NCBI GenBank assembly: GCA_036365455.1
Contig: JAWQUS010000032.1
Coordinates: 17,740,001 to 17,804,000 of the forward strand
From: Macrosoma leucophasiata
Lineage: Eukaryota > Arthropoda > Insecta > Lepidoptera > Hedylidae
Reading direction: 5' to 3'
Length of the DNA stretch: 64,000 nt
Shown here: positions 20,409 through 29,930 of the stretch, piece by piece
Layout of the letters: every line of letters begins with the position of its first letter
Numbering within the stretch: position 1 is the first letter of the stretch
Translations under genes and position numbers: made by a program
The notes under the pieces: model-generated
Databases searched by the model: none
Told to the model about the DNA's origin: nothing
What the model saw: the letters and a program-made list of their open reading frames with translations, nothing else

Positions 20409-21797
20409 CTATAGTGTATTTTTTATGAATCTTGTAATCAGATCAAAAGCCCACTTTGGTTGGTCGTGTGGTACCATGTGGCCTGCATTTCGTACCAACA
20501 CCTCGGACAGATTTCCAGCTTTCTTCACATATCCAGCAATATCATTGTTTACCTTCCAGATCTTTCGCGGTGCAGTCTCATACTCTGTAGATGAACTAAA
20601 GTTCAGGTGGCGCAAAAAGTTTTCTGTTAGCGGATATGCTACAATGATATCCAACTGTCCATTATAAAACATAAGACGATAGTGAGATAGTAATTCAGCT
20701 ACATAGGGCGCTACGGAATTCAAAATGTCGTATGCCAAATGTAATGCAACAGGTAAAGGTGAATGGAACGGCAAACCCCCAACATGTACACTTTGCCTAA
20801 CTTTATCATTATTCAACAAATCATTCAATAAAGACATATCATCTGTGCTCTTTGGCTCCAAGTAATTGTAATAGACATCATACCCTGTAAATGATTTGAA
20901 ATAAGAGAAGTTTGTAAGTTCACCACCCATGAGTTGATCCATTAACACGTTGGCTTTACCAAAGTCTCCTTTATTTATTTCTTCTGCAATTTTCACTTGC
21001 ATCTGTATAAATATGTCCCTCTGATTATCATCAATCAAGCCATGTTGGTAAAGATAGTTCCCATAATCCATTTGGTTAATCGGATCGCAATACGCGTTAC
21101 CAAGTGCTAGTCCTTTTAAATTTATTTTAGTTTGTGCGCCAATATTTTGTCTATGGATTTCCATAGCCAATGAAGGTAGATATTTTCCGGTGTAAGATTC
21201 TCCAGTGATAAAGAACTCATTTTTCTTCAAATTGGGGAATAAAGTGAAGAATTGCTTCAAAAAAATGTAAAGGCCTTTTGCGACACATTTTTCGTCGGAA
21301 CAGTAGCCTCGGTCGTCATCTGTGAAGCTAAACCCGGTTCCGACCGGATTATCAATAAATAATAAGTTACTATTTCTAGCCCAATGGTATTTTCGCAAGC
21401 TGAAACCTTTTTTCTTTATAATCAATGGGCCCAACTCAGTAAAAAGTCCAAACAGAGAGCTCCCTCCTGGACCACCTTGTAGCCAAAGAACTAACGGCGC
21501 ATCCATAACATTCGAAAATGAGGGAAAGTACCAAAAATAGAGATTTGAGTTAAACAGTTTGTCGATGGTCAAAAATCCGGCATAACTTAAAAATCCCAGT
21601 TTTTCTGTGATCGATACTCGAGATAAATTCCGTGCCAATTCAATCTTTCCATTTTCTAAATATGGGGTAATAATTAATGGGTCACCAGCTGCTTTACTTG
21701 CTGTCGCTTCTAATTCCAATCGCGGATAAACGTATGGGAATGGTGACGCAGAAATAGTGACATAAAAGTATAATAATATTATAAATCTTTCGAACAT
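20409..21797 (-). CDS. Serine carboxypeptidase (S10), CPVL/vitellogenic type, gene 1
   Basis: 462 codons, single exon. A hydrophobic N-terminus (residues 3-17, FERFIILLYFYVTISA) looks like a signal peptide, so the product is probably secreted or lysosomal. The S10 peptidases remove C-terminal residues at acid pH. The catalytic triad is in place: Ser201 in GESYTGKY, Asp383 in NGQLDIIVAY and His440 in RNAGHMVPHDQP. The oxyanion/substrate motif WLQGGPGGSS is at 105-114 and DNPVGTGFSF at 149-158. Cysteines at 166, 171 and 237 may form disulfides. Length is normal for the family. The paralogue starts 1 kb away on the opposite strand. Specific orthology (CPVL, venom or vitellogenic carboxypeptidase) cannot be settled from sequence alone. 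Confidence 0.92.
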   Translation of the reverse strand: MFERFIILLYFYVTISASPFPYVYPRLELEATASKAAGDPLIITPYLENGKIELARNLSRVSITEKLGFLSYAGFLTIDKLFNSNLYFWYFPSFSNVMDAPLVLWLQGGPGGSSLFGLFTELGPLIIKKKGFSLRKYHWARNSNLLFIDNPVGTGFSFTDDDRGYCSDEKCVAKGLYIFLKQFFTLFPNLKKNEFFITGESYTGKYLPSLAMEIHRQNIGAQTKINLKGLALGNAYCDPINQMDYGNYLYQHGLIDDNQRDIFIQMQVKIAEEINKGDFGKANVLMDQLMGGELTNFSYFKSFTGYDVYYNYLEPKSTDDMSLLNDLLNNDKVRQSVHVGGLPFHSPLPVALHLAYDILNSVAPYVAELLSHYRLMFYNGQLDIIVAYPLTENFLRHLNFSSSTEYETAPRKIWKVNNDIAGYVKKAGNLSEVLVRNAGHMVPHDQPKWAFDLITRFIKNTL

Positions 21798-22804
21798 TTT
21801 GCTTAAAATTAAGTATATTACTCACTCAAAGATAATTTAACCACTATACCACTATGTACTCTCATTATTTACGCAGAAAGCAAGCAAGCAACAGTACTTT
21901 ACAGTACGTTAAGGCTGTGTTCCAAAATGCGCTGCCAGCCAGACTCCCAGTCTAGCGAAACTCGGCACAAAAAAAGTTCTATGGAGCTTGTATGGTAAAT
22001 AATGGCGGATATACCTATCTCACTCACGCAGTATGGTTTCTCTTTCCTTCACATCGTCTTGTCTGCCATATTGTTTTAGTTTGTAAATAGTGGTCAAACG
22101 TATTTTGGTTTGTTTACTATTAAACTTAAAAATATAACTTTTTCTCAGTTATTTCATATTTATTACGGCTTTCATTTGTGAAAAGAAAATTTAATATAAC
22201 GACATGTTCCCATAGAAAACTCCTGAAATATTTGTGTGGTGCTCATTTTGAAAATAAAGTCTTTAATAAGAAAAAAAAATCGGCTTATGAAGTCTGCAGT
22301 CTTTCTGATGAAGAGATGCTTGAATTTTCTTGTCATATCAGCTTATACACTGACATGATTACCGCCGAAGTGTAAAAGCACAAATTATAATGCCTCTACA
22401 TCCACGATCAAATCGCCGGGTCTAGACACATTGGTAACAATATTTCTTGTTTTTGAATATAAACCATTTATCATTTTGAATTTGTTTTATAAAATCATTT
22501 GTCATATTTGATTTGCAGAACCATGTATCACTGTCGCAGTGGTCTCAGCCTACATCGGAACAGCCATTTCATGACATGTCAAATTTGTCAAACAAAAGTC
22601 GAAATTGTGTTTTGTTTTTGTTTTTTTTACGTACCTACTGCTGGGTGTTAATTTTGTATCGTTACAGATCGTCACTATATAATATTATTCGCGTGAACTT
22701 GTGACATTGTGATGTGATAAGGAACTGAGTACGTGGTAGGTAATGAGAGCAGATAGCCCATCGAGCGCCTATACTTTTAGTTTTCAGTCATACGATAGGT
22801 CACA
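21798..22804. other. Shared upstream region of the two carboxypeptidases
   Basis: About 1 kb between divergent start codons. It contains a weak THAP-like fragment (22178-22375). No repeat with a second copy in the window was recognised. A TATA-like ACTATATAATA is at 22675-22685, about 120 bp before gene 2. Confidence 0.5.
22178..22375 (+). pseudogene. Possible THAP zinc-finger fragment
   Basis: The frame includes YLCGAHFENKVF, which resembles the C-x2-H half of a THAP DNA-binding domain (CxxHF...F). The first C-x-C half is not present in the same frame. It is short, without a clear start or splice partner. The assignment is weak; it may be chance. Confidence 0.2.
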
Positions 22805-24208
22805 ATGTATACTTTCCGGGCACTCTTATTTTTACAAATACTAGTTGCAGTCTATTGTTTTTTACATAATTATCCAAATTTGAATCTCGAAAAGTGGAGT
22901 CGTGACGACGGAGACCCCGGCGAACCTCTGTTTCTCACTCCCTTTGTGGAAAATGGGAATATCACTGAAGGTAGGAGATTAGCTCGTGTTGCATTCACAG
23001 AAACCCTCCGTATAAAGAGCTATGCCGGTTATTTTACGGTTAACAAAAAATATGATGCAAACCAATTTTTCTGGTACTTTCCGGCGATGATACCAAATAA
23101 AAAAGACGCTCCGGTACTCGTGTGGTTGCAGGGTGGACCTGGAGCCAGTTCACTGTATGGTTTATTCATGGAAAACGGCCCGCTAAGAGTCCGCAAAGGC
23201 AAATTCGAGCGTAGAAAGTATAATTGGGCACTTAGCCACCATATTATCTACATAGACAACCCAGTAGGCACCGGATTCAGTTTCACGAAGGACCCTAAAG
23301 GCTACTGTACTAATCAGACTCAAGTCGGCGAAGATTTGTACAATACTTTAATACAATTTTTCCAACTGTTCCCTGAATTGCAGCAAAACAAATTTTTTGT
23401 CACGGGTGAGTCATATGCCGGTAAATATGTCCCAGCGTTAGCCTATACTATTCACAAGAAGAACCCAACAGCACAAATTAAAATTAATTTGAAAGCTATT
23501 GCTATTGGTAACGGTCTGTGTGACCCTTTACATCAGTTGGTGTATGGCAAATATTTGTACCAACATGGCCTAATCGATTGGAATCAGGCTAAAGTATTTG
23601 AAGAATATGAAAATAAAACTATAAACTTCATCAAACAAAATCAGTGGGAACAAGCATTCAACACCTTTGATACTCTTCTAAATGGTGATTTGATCGATGG
23701 TAAAAGCATATTTTACAACATGACAGGTTTCAAGTTCTACTTCAATTACCTCCACACAAAAGACTATATGGAATATGAAGATTTTGGGCCAATGCTACAA
23801 AGGAGTGCTGTCCGAAGAGCTATTCATGTTGGAAACCTCACATTCAATGAGGGAAAAGACGTAGAGCAGCATCTGAAAGAGGATGTTATGAAGTCGGTAG
23901 CGCCTTGGATATCAGAACTCCTAGACCACTACTATGTCCTTATATACAATGGTCAACTCGATATAATAGTAGCTTACCCATTAACTATCAATTTCTTAAG
24001 GAATCTCAACTTCACTGGATCCCAAGACTACCTGAATTCGAAACGGTATCAGTGGCAAGTTGATGGTGAATTGGCGGGCTATGTTAAACAGGGAGGGAAA
24101 CTGGTGGAGATTATGGTGAGGAATGCAGGTCACATGGTGCCTGGAGACCAGCCAAAATGGGCTCTAGACATGATCACGAGATTGACTCATGAAAAAACTT
24201 ATTCTTAA
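22805..24208 (+). CDS. Serine carboxypeptidase (S10), CPVL/vitellogenic type, gene 2
   Basis: 467 codons, single exon, clearly paralogous to the gene on the other strand. The signal peptide is likely at residues 3-20 (TFRALLFLQILVAVYCFL). Ser203 in GESYAGKY, Asp386 in NGQLDIIVAY and His443 in RNAGHMVPGDQP complete the catalytic triad. WLQGGPGASS is at 107-116 and DNPVGTGFSF at 151-160. Potential N-glycosylation sites include NIT at 52, NQT near 170, NMT near 305, NLT at 344 and NFT at 402. The start at 22805 is the first ATG in frame and gives the signal peptide directly. A polyadenylation signal AATAAA lies at 24397-24402. The head-to-head pair suggests local duplication by inversion. Confidence 0.94.
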   Translation: MYTFRALLFLQILVAVYCFLHNYPNLNLEKWSRDDGDPGEPLFLTPFVENGNITEGRRLARVAFTETLRIKSYAGYFTVNKKYDANQFFWYFPAMIPNKKDAPVLVWLQGGPGASSLYGLFMENGPLRVRKGKFERRKYNWALSHHIIYIDNPVGTGFSFTKDPKGYCTNQTQVGEDLYNTLIQFFQLFPELQQNKFFVTGESYAGKYVPALAYTIHKKNPTAQIKINLKAIAIGNGLCDPLHQLVYGKYLYQHGLIDWNQAKVFEEYENKTINFIKQNQWEQAFNTFDTLLNGDLIDGKSIFYNMTGFKFYFNYLHTKDYMEYEDFGPMLQRSAVRRAIHVGNLTFNEGKDVEQHLKEDVMKSVAPWISELLDHYYVLIYNGQLDIIVAYPLTINFLRNLNFTGSQDYLNSKRYQWQVDGELAGYVKQGGKLVEIMVRNAGHMVPGDQPKWALDMITRLTHEKTYS

Positions 24209-24396
24209 TTCTAGGCAAGTTATTTAAGTGGAGATTATTCTCAATAGGCTATGTTTTCCAAATTGAGACCAATGATTTTTTTTTATATAATCTATTATCT
24301 GTTTTTAATTTATAAGGATAGCATGTCATTTGTTATAACTTGATAATTTTCCAATTTGAAGTTGCAATTTGAGAAGCATTTTGTACCAAACTATAA

Positions 24397-24402
24397 AATA
24401 AA
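24397..24402 (+). promoter_or_regulatory. Polyadenylation signal of carboxypeptidase gene 2
   Basis: AATAAA about 190 bp after the stop codon. Confidence 0.6.
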
Positions 24403-24624
24403 ACTATTTCAATGTTAGTCACTTGTTTTATTTAAACACTTACCTTATCTCTTTATTTAAATATGTCGTGTATGGAGTTAATTATTTCCTTATCCTTTTT
24501 TTTTCATATTCGTGACAGCAATTATTTTAATAATCTGCCTAAGTAACAGAGTCACAGAATTCATATCCATATGTAAAATGAAGACTTACAGAGATGTAGG
24601 TTCGATTCCTACCCTAAAAGTTTT
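24403..24624. other. Intergenic, no gene
   Basis: AT-rich. AGATGTAGGTTCGATTCCTACC at about 24593 looks like the B-box/T-arm of a decayed tRNA-type SINE. Confidence 0.35.
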
Positions 24625-25223
24625 ACTGGTGGTAGAGCTCCAGTAACGGAGCTCGCGGGCGTAGGCACCACCGCATTGCCTAATATAATAATAATGCCCT
24701 GGGGCCTGGAGCTTACTCCACCACGCTGCTCCAATGCGGATTGGTGGAGGTGGGTGGGTTAGTGGCCAACCCGCGGTCGGATGTTTTCAAACCGCCCATA
24801 AGGCCTCCGACAAGGTTTAACGACTGCTATCTATCGATAGCAACCGGGACCGACGGCTTAACGTGCCTTCCGAAGCACGGAAACGCGCATATTAATTTGC
24901 CACTAGCGGTCACCCATCACACTACCCGACCGCGCCCGTAGTGCTTAATCGAGCAGATCGCTTACGATCTACACCAGCCGCTGGGCCATGCGCGCTTTGC
25001 CTAATATACTTGCCGCTAAATGGTAGTGTTCAGCACTATCGTGTTCCGGTCAGGTGGTAGTGTCCTGATATTTCCGGCACAGAGGCATCACACCTTAAAC
25101 CTCAGGAGTGGTAACCCATCTGCATTTTGACCTTGGTCTGTGTGTAAGTGTCTATAGGCTGCAGTCATCACTTAACATCAATGTGAACTGCATGAACTTG
25201 CCACTTTTATTACATAAAAAAAA
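24625..25223 (+). repeat. SINE-A copy split by a 5S-derived SINE
   Basis: The head is at 24625-24686 (ACTGGTGGTAGAGCTC to TTGCCTAATAT). The body resumes at 24997 with the duplicated TTGCCTAATAT, then ACTTGCCGCTAAATGG, through to CATTACATAAAA at 25223. The interruption is the 5S SINE at 24687-24996. Confidence 0.92.
24687..24996 (-). repeat. 5S rRNA-derived SINE, copy 2, nested in SINE-A
   Basis: In minus sense it starts GCGCGCATGGCCCAGCGGC, continues GATTAAGCACTACGGGCGCG and GATGGGTGACCGC (5S-like A- and C-box region), then the same body as copy 1, and ends with (ATT)n. The C-box here (GGTGACCGC) is closer to real 5S rRNA than in copy 1. It lacks the terminal CAGCAGTGGG block of copy 1. The 11-bp target duplication TTGCCTAATAT is at 24676-24686 and 24997-25007. 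Confidence 0.9.
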
Positions 25224-25283
25224 TGTATAACGAAAGAAAAAAAATACCTCGTTCGTTCCGTCGTGTACGTACGTCGTGAGCCT

Positions 25284-25585
25284 TTTTTTAATGTATTGAA
25301 AGTGGTAAACAAGCATGCGAATGTGAACATTGAATTTAAGTGATGACTGCAGCCTATAGACACTTACACAATGACCAGAAGTCAATATGCATGATGGGAG
25401 AGCTCCAGTGACGGAGCTCGAGAACGTAGACACCATGTCTACGTCTAACGTGAGTTATATAGGTACCTATATGTTTGTTCATATGACGAAATTCAATATG
25501 AAATTAAGACAACTTTAACTGACGTTTGGTGGTGCCGACGCTCTCGAGGTCCGTCAATGGAGCTCTGCCACCAGTAAAACTCTGT
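25284..25585. repeat. Rearranged SINE-A fragments
   Basis: A minus-sense 3' portion (25284-25392) joins a plus-sense head (GAGAGCTCCAGTGACGGAGC, 25397-25437). A minus-sense head lies at 25525-25585 (GTGGTGCC ... GCTCTGCCACCAGTAAAA). It appears to be one or two copies broken by rearrangement. Confidence 0.65.
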
Positions 25586-25664
25586 CAGATATAATTTTAA
25601 ATTGGGATAATAATTATCAACTTACAATACCTATGTACATCACTCATAATTTTATTCAAGGTGA

Positions 25665-25872
25665 GTGTAAAAAGGTGGCAAAAGCATGCAGTTCATGTTC
25701 TTGATGTTGAGTCATGACTGCAGCATATAGACAGCTACACAAAAACCCAAAGTTCAAAATTCACCCCTGAGACCTTAGTTGTTACTTCTCTGTGGTAGTT
25801 CTTACGTTGCATAAATTATCATGTAACCGGAACACGAGAGAGCTGAACACTACCATTTAACGGCAGGTACAT
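25665..25872 (-). repeat. SINE-A, diverged copy
   Basis: Starts GGTGGCAAAAGCATGCAGTT and ends CTGAACACTACCATTTAACGG. The head beyond about 200 bp is lost. Confidence 0.7.
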
Positions 25873-25884
25873 TTTTCCAGTGCC

Positions 25885-26010
25885 ACCCTTGGAGTTAAGT
25901 AAAGTGCTCGGAGATGTCATTAGACTCACCCTGTTATGTGGCACAAAACGTTACCGGCGAATCGAAGATGTTTGCAGAAGAAGTATATACCTTCATCTTT
26001 GCCTAGTATT
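25885..26010 (+). repeat. SINE-C 3' part
   Basis: GTGCTCGGAGATGTCATTAG ... GGCACAAAACGTTACCGGCGAATC matches the distal half of the copy at 39955-40310. Confidence 0.6.
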
Positions 26011-26503
26011 TGTATACTCTTTCACCTTTGTCTACCTCCACGGAGAATACAGGCGTTAAATTATTTTGCTTCCATGCGTTATTTGATACTAACATAATAA
26101 ATGTTTATCTTAATATGTGAGTACTGATTGCACATACGCTGAATCGTGGAAGTCAGCAACTAATGAGAGAATTGTTGACGAAGGAATTTAGGTATGTGTA
26201 GGTAAGATACAAAGGTACTTTGTCACGGAGAAATTATTGTGACTGCTAAGAGTAGATATTGTAAGTTATTTTGTCTTTTCAATTAAATGACTGTGCCGAC
26301 CCTTGTACTTGCACTTGTGATTGTGTCACATAATCAAGTCATTGTTTTGGCATCTCTCGTAGTTACGTAAGTTAGTATAACAAATCATCGTAACAGCAGC
26401 GTCTCTATCCGAACATTGTCGGGAATACAGTGATACAGTGTAACCCACTGTTACCGCCCTACCTACTTAACAAAATTAATTATGCAGCACTGCCAGTGAG
26501 ATA
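26011..26503. other. Intergenic, no gene
   Basis: Nothing recognised. Confidence 0.45.
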
Positions 26504-27784
26504 TTAGGCTGGGGAAAAAGTTTCTTCGCATTTTTTAAGATAATTCAAAACATTTTTTTAATACAGTTTATTTAAATTTAACTAAAGTATGTATGTACCA
26601 TTTTGTTCGATAACCTTTTGCCATCTTGTAGGTAGGGACATGATCCCATTGCTATAATAATTTTGGGACTTCTCATCAAAATACCGCGACAAGTGGATTT
26701 GGCAGTCCTCTCGTGATGTTAACCTAACATTGCATAAAGAATTCTGAAGAGACCGAAACAGGTGGAAATCTGAAGGTGCAAGGTCAGGACTATACGGCGG
26801 ATGCATTAACATCTCCCAGCCAAACTCTCTTAATTTTGCTGAGTGGCTATAGATGTGTGAGGTCTAGCGTTATCATGATGAAACACCACACCCCTTCTGT
26901 TGATCAATTCCGGCCGCTTTCTCTCAACTTCTTGCTTTAATCTCATCAGTTGTTCGCAGTAGAGTTCAGAATCGATAGTCCTGCCTGGTGGTAATAGCTC
27001 ATAATGAATAATGCCCTTCCAATCCCACCACACAACATCACCTTATTGCGAGTTAACCCGGGTTTCGCCACAGTCTGTGAAGCCTGACCGGCCTTTGACC
27101 ACGACCTTTTTCGCACGTTCTTGTCGTACGTGATCCACTTTTCATCACCAGTCATCAGCTTCTTAAAAAATGATTCGGTTTCATTACGTCGTAATAAAGA
27201 ATCACAAATGAGTACACGGTTCATTAGGTTTCTTTCAGTGAGCTCGTGAGGTACCCAAATATCGAGCTTTTTTTTGTACCCAGCTTTTTTCAATAGCGCC
27301 AAAACTGTTTTGTGATCAATTCTCAGTTCTTCAGCTACGTCGTAACTACTGATATGTCGATCTTGCTCCACTTTTTCAAAAATGGCATCCATTTTATCCG
27401 TAATAGGGCGACCAGAGCGAGGTGCATCTTTGACATCAAAATTTCCGTATTGAAAACGCTTAAACCAAATTTGTGCTACTCTCACAGACACTGCACTAGG
27501 TCCATAAACATCGCAATTTTTTTTCGCGGCTTGCGTTGCATTTTTACCTTTTTTGTAGTAAGATTTTAAAATGTATCGAATTGCTTCATTAGATTCACTC
27601 ATCTTGACAGTACGAAAAACAAATGAAAATCACACATTTGCCTAATTTGAATTTGGAATAATGTTCTTTAAAATTTTATCTTTCAATGGTACCAATACCA
27701 GCCAGATACAAATACTACAGCCAAAGAGATTTTATTACAAGTTCATACATACTATAATGCGAATAGACTTTTTCCCCAACCTAT
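26504..27784 (-). mobile_element. Mariner copy 1 (Tc1/mariner), frameshifted transposase
   Basis: Terminal inverted repeats TTAGGCTGGGGAAAAAGT (left) and ATAGGTTGGGGAAAAAGT (right, inverted) lie next to TA dinucleotides. The transposase frame runs 27602 to 26582: MSESNEAIRYILKSYYKKGK start, helix-turn-helix region, WVPHEL linker, and a D,D34D catalytic core ([26 protein letters not shown]). Two small deletions relative to the copy at 58584, about 4 nt near 27030 and 1 nt near 26838, break the frame, so no full transposase can be made. Confidence 0.93.
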
Positions 27785-27789
27785 TATAT

Positions 27790-27974
27790 GCCTGGATTGC
27801 ACCAAGATATTTGATAAAGTTACTAACATTTCACATCCTTCTCTAACATATAGAAATCTGTGAAAGTTAGAGAAGGATCAGAAGGTAAGGATGTGAAATA
27901 TAACATTTCACATCCTTTCCTATATAATCTTATCGTATCTTTAACTTTAACAGATATCTTGGTGCAACCCAGGC
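27790..27974. mobile_element. Family L TIR element, compact copy
   Basis: Terminal repeats are GCCTGGATTGCACCAAGATA (27790 on) and its inverse ending at 27974 (GATATCTTGGTGCAACCCAG then GC), 24 bp with 2 mismatches. An inner inverted repeat, CACATCCTTCTCTAAC, matches the damaged copy in CDC45 intron 9. It begins 3 bp beyond the TA that flanks mariner copy 1. Confidence 0.75.
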
Positions 27975-27989
27975 TTATAGTAGTTTTAT

Positions 27990-28200
27990 TATAATCAATA
28001 TCCTGCAAGACACACACAACATACCTACGCATACAATAAAATTAATTCTATTGCTACAACACGGCAAATTGGTGACCCCAACGTTGACACAGCTTAAATT
28101 CCCTGGCTTAAACGCCTGGACTAACCGAGGAAGCAGACCACAGCACAGAACAGTATATTTTGGAGCAGGCAGCGAGAACTGAGTGCACATACCCAACTTT
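27990..28200 (+). mobile_element. Possible LTR-retroelement 5' leader remnant
   Basis: AATTGGTGACCCCAACGT at about 28068 resembles the junction just downstream of the 5' LTR in insect Gypsy/BEL-type elements. No polyprotein, second LTR or polypurine tract was found, so the call is tentative. Confidence 0.3.
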
Positions 28201-28264
28201 TAATTCTATGTACCTATGTAACAGTTAACGAGTTTATAAAACATGCAACGGTTACTTGAGTAAA

Positions 28265-28378
28265 AGCATTTACCTCCCGACCCGGTATCGAACCTGCAAC
28301 CTCGGCGTGAGTGTGAGTGGCCTGTTAACATTAACACTATGTCACTGGGGTAGTTAAAAATAGTAATAGCATGAAGGC
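28265..28378 (-). repeat. SINE-C head fragment
   Basis: Minus strand: ACTACCCCAGTGACATAGTG (A-box region), GGTTCGATACCGGGTCGGG (B-box). Only about 110 bp remains. Confidence 0.6.
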
Positions 28379-28389
28379 ATAGCTTCCAG

Positions 28390-28656
28390 AAGTGGCAAAC
28401 AAGCATACAGTTTACATTACATAGTACCTATATCCTAAAAATATCTACATGACATCAGAGATGCCAATCATTATCTAGATGCGTTGCCACACCTGAGGTC
28501 AAAGGTTATGTAGGTATGTCCTGTGCCAGAAATTACAGGGCCGCACATTACGGACTGACCAGATCACGACAGTGCTGAACACTACCATTTAACACCAATT
28601 AGATTAGGTGGTGCCTACGCCCGCGAGTTCTGTCACTGGAGCCCTACCACCAATAG
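28390..28656 (-). repeat. SINE-A, near full-length
   Basis: Runs from AGTGGCAAACAAGCATACAG to GAGCCCTACCACCAATAGAAA. Middle partly diverged. Confidence 0.8.
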
Positions 28657-28969
28657 AAATACATACCTACATTAAATATCTATCTATATACAAAGTTTTA
28701 AATGTGAAAAAACAAAGATAGTTGGTAGGTATGTAGTTATTATACTCGTAGCACAATATAAATAGGTAATTATATACATTCTTTAAACCACAGAACAGAT
28801 CCATTCCGTGCTTTAAACTGTGCCGCGCTATTAAAATAGATTTCATGAATGATTGTATTAAGAAATGCAAAGAAGTTCTGTCATTTGTTTGAACAGTTGG
28901 AATACTACTTGATGGCACATTATGTTTTCAATATTTTATGTATACAAAGTAAAATGAATGTGTATGTAT
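28657..28969. other. Intergenic, no gene
   Basis: AT-rich; nothing recognised. Confidence 0.45.
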
Positions 28970-28974
28970 ACTTA

Positions 28975-29165
28975 CCAATTTTACGACCCGGTTAGTCCAG
29001 CGGTGTGAGATGACCGTTTGATTCGAAGGGTCGCGGGTTCGATCCCCGCACTGGGACTAATATTTGTATGGCCTACAGATATTTGTTTCGGGTCTGGGTG
29101 TTTGTGTACAACGGCACCCACGACACAGGTGTATACCTAATGTGGGACTGTGAGTGTAAGCAATT
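28975..29165 (+). repeat. SINE-D, tRNA-derived, full head
   Basis: TTAGTCCAGCGGTGTGAG (A-box) and CGGGTTCGATCCCCGC (B-box with an intact T-stem) are followed by TTTCGGGTCTGGGTGTTTGT and CCACGACACAGGTGTATACC. The same tail appears inverted at the right end of the window. The anticodon and acceptor stems are not tRNA-like. Confidence 0.8.
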
Positions 29166-29204
29166 TAATTATTATTTACAAAAATAATTTTATATTTTTT
29201 CTGT

Positions 29205-29368
29205 TATAAAGTGGCAAACAAGCTTACAGTTTACCCTGATGGTAATTAGTACTGCAGCATCTGTAGACTATACATACAGACATCTACACAAGACTGGAGG
29301 ATTCAATGTGAATGCATTGTCACTCCCGAGATCTAAGGTATTATGCCTAGGGCCATGCATTACATCAG
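29205..29368 (-). repeat. SINE-A, diverged 3' part
   Basis: AGTGGCAAACAAGCTTACAG ... CAGACATCTACACAAGACTGG ... ATTATGCCTAGGGCCATGCA. Truncated before the head. Confidence 0.65.
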
Positions 29369-29930
29369 TAAGCCACATATTTATGTTTATGTGTAAATGG
29401 GAATGCACTTTTATTACTTCAAGTCACATAATAAAATAATCTATGAAATAGATTAATGCCTTCGGCCACCAGAAAAATACGACCATTTTTTTCTTATTGT
29501 TCTCGGATCCAATCGGGTAGATTGCGGCTTCAGGAATTAAACTTGATTGTGAGGTTCTAATGAAGAGTACATAATAAAAAGTATAGTTATCACATACAAA
29601 TGTCACTTTATTACCTTCTTGAGCCTACATTTAGATTCAAACTGTATCAGGACATAGACCTGTCACACAATGACAAACCTAGGTCTACACTTACTGTAGT
29701 TCAACATCTTAAGTCAATTCTTTCATGTGTACAAACAGCTTTACTAATACGTTGATAACTGAGGTTCTCACTTGGAAATAGAATGATCTATTGTGTTACA
29801 ACCACTTTTTTTAGATAGATAATGGTAAGGAATGCTGTCTGTCAACATTCGATCAAGTGTTGGTAAATAAAATACTTATATGTTAAAGTTAATCAGTTAC
29901 AAACGGGAATGAAAACATTAAAGCTTAAAT
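29369..29930. other. Downstream region of the UAP56 gene
   Basis: No other gene seen. A minus-strand AATAAA at 29607-29612 may end the helicase transcript, giving a 3' UTR of about 320 nt. Confidence 0.45.

Noticed and set aside
28981..29060. Possible tRNA gene
   Set aside because: The T-arm and both Pol III boxes are good, but acceptor and anticodon stems do not form and the tail recurs elsewhere; it is a SINE head.
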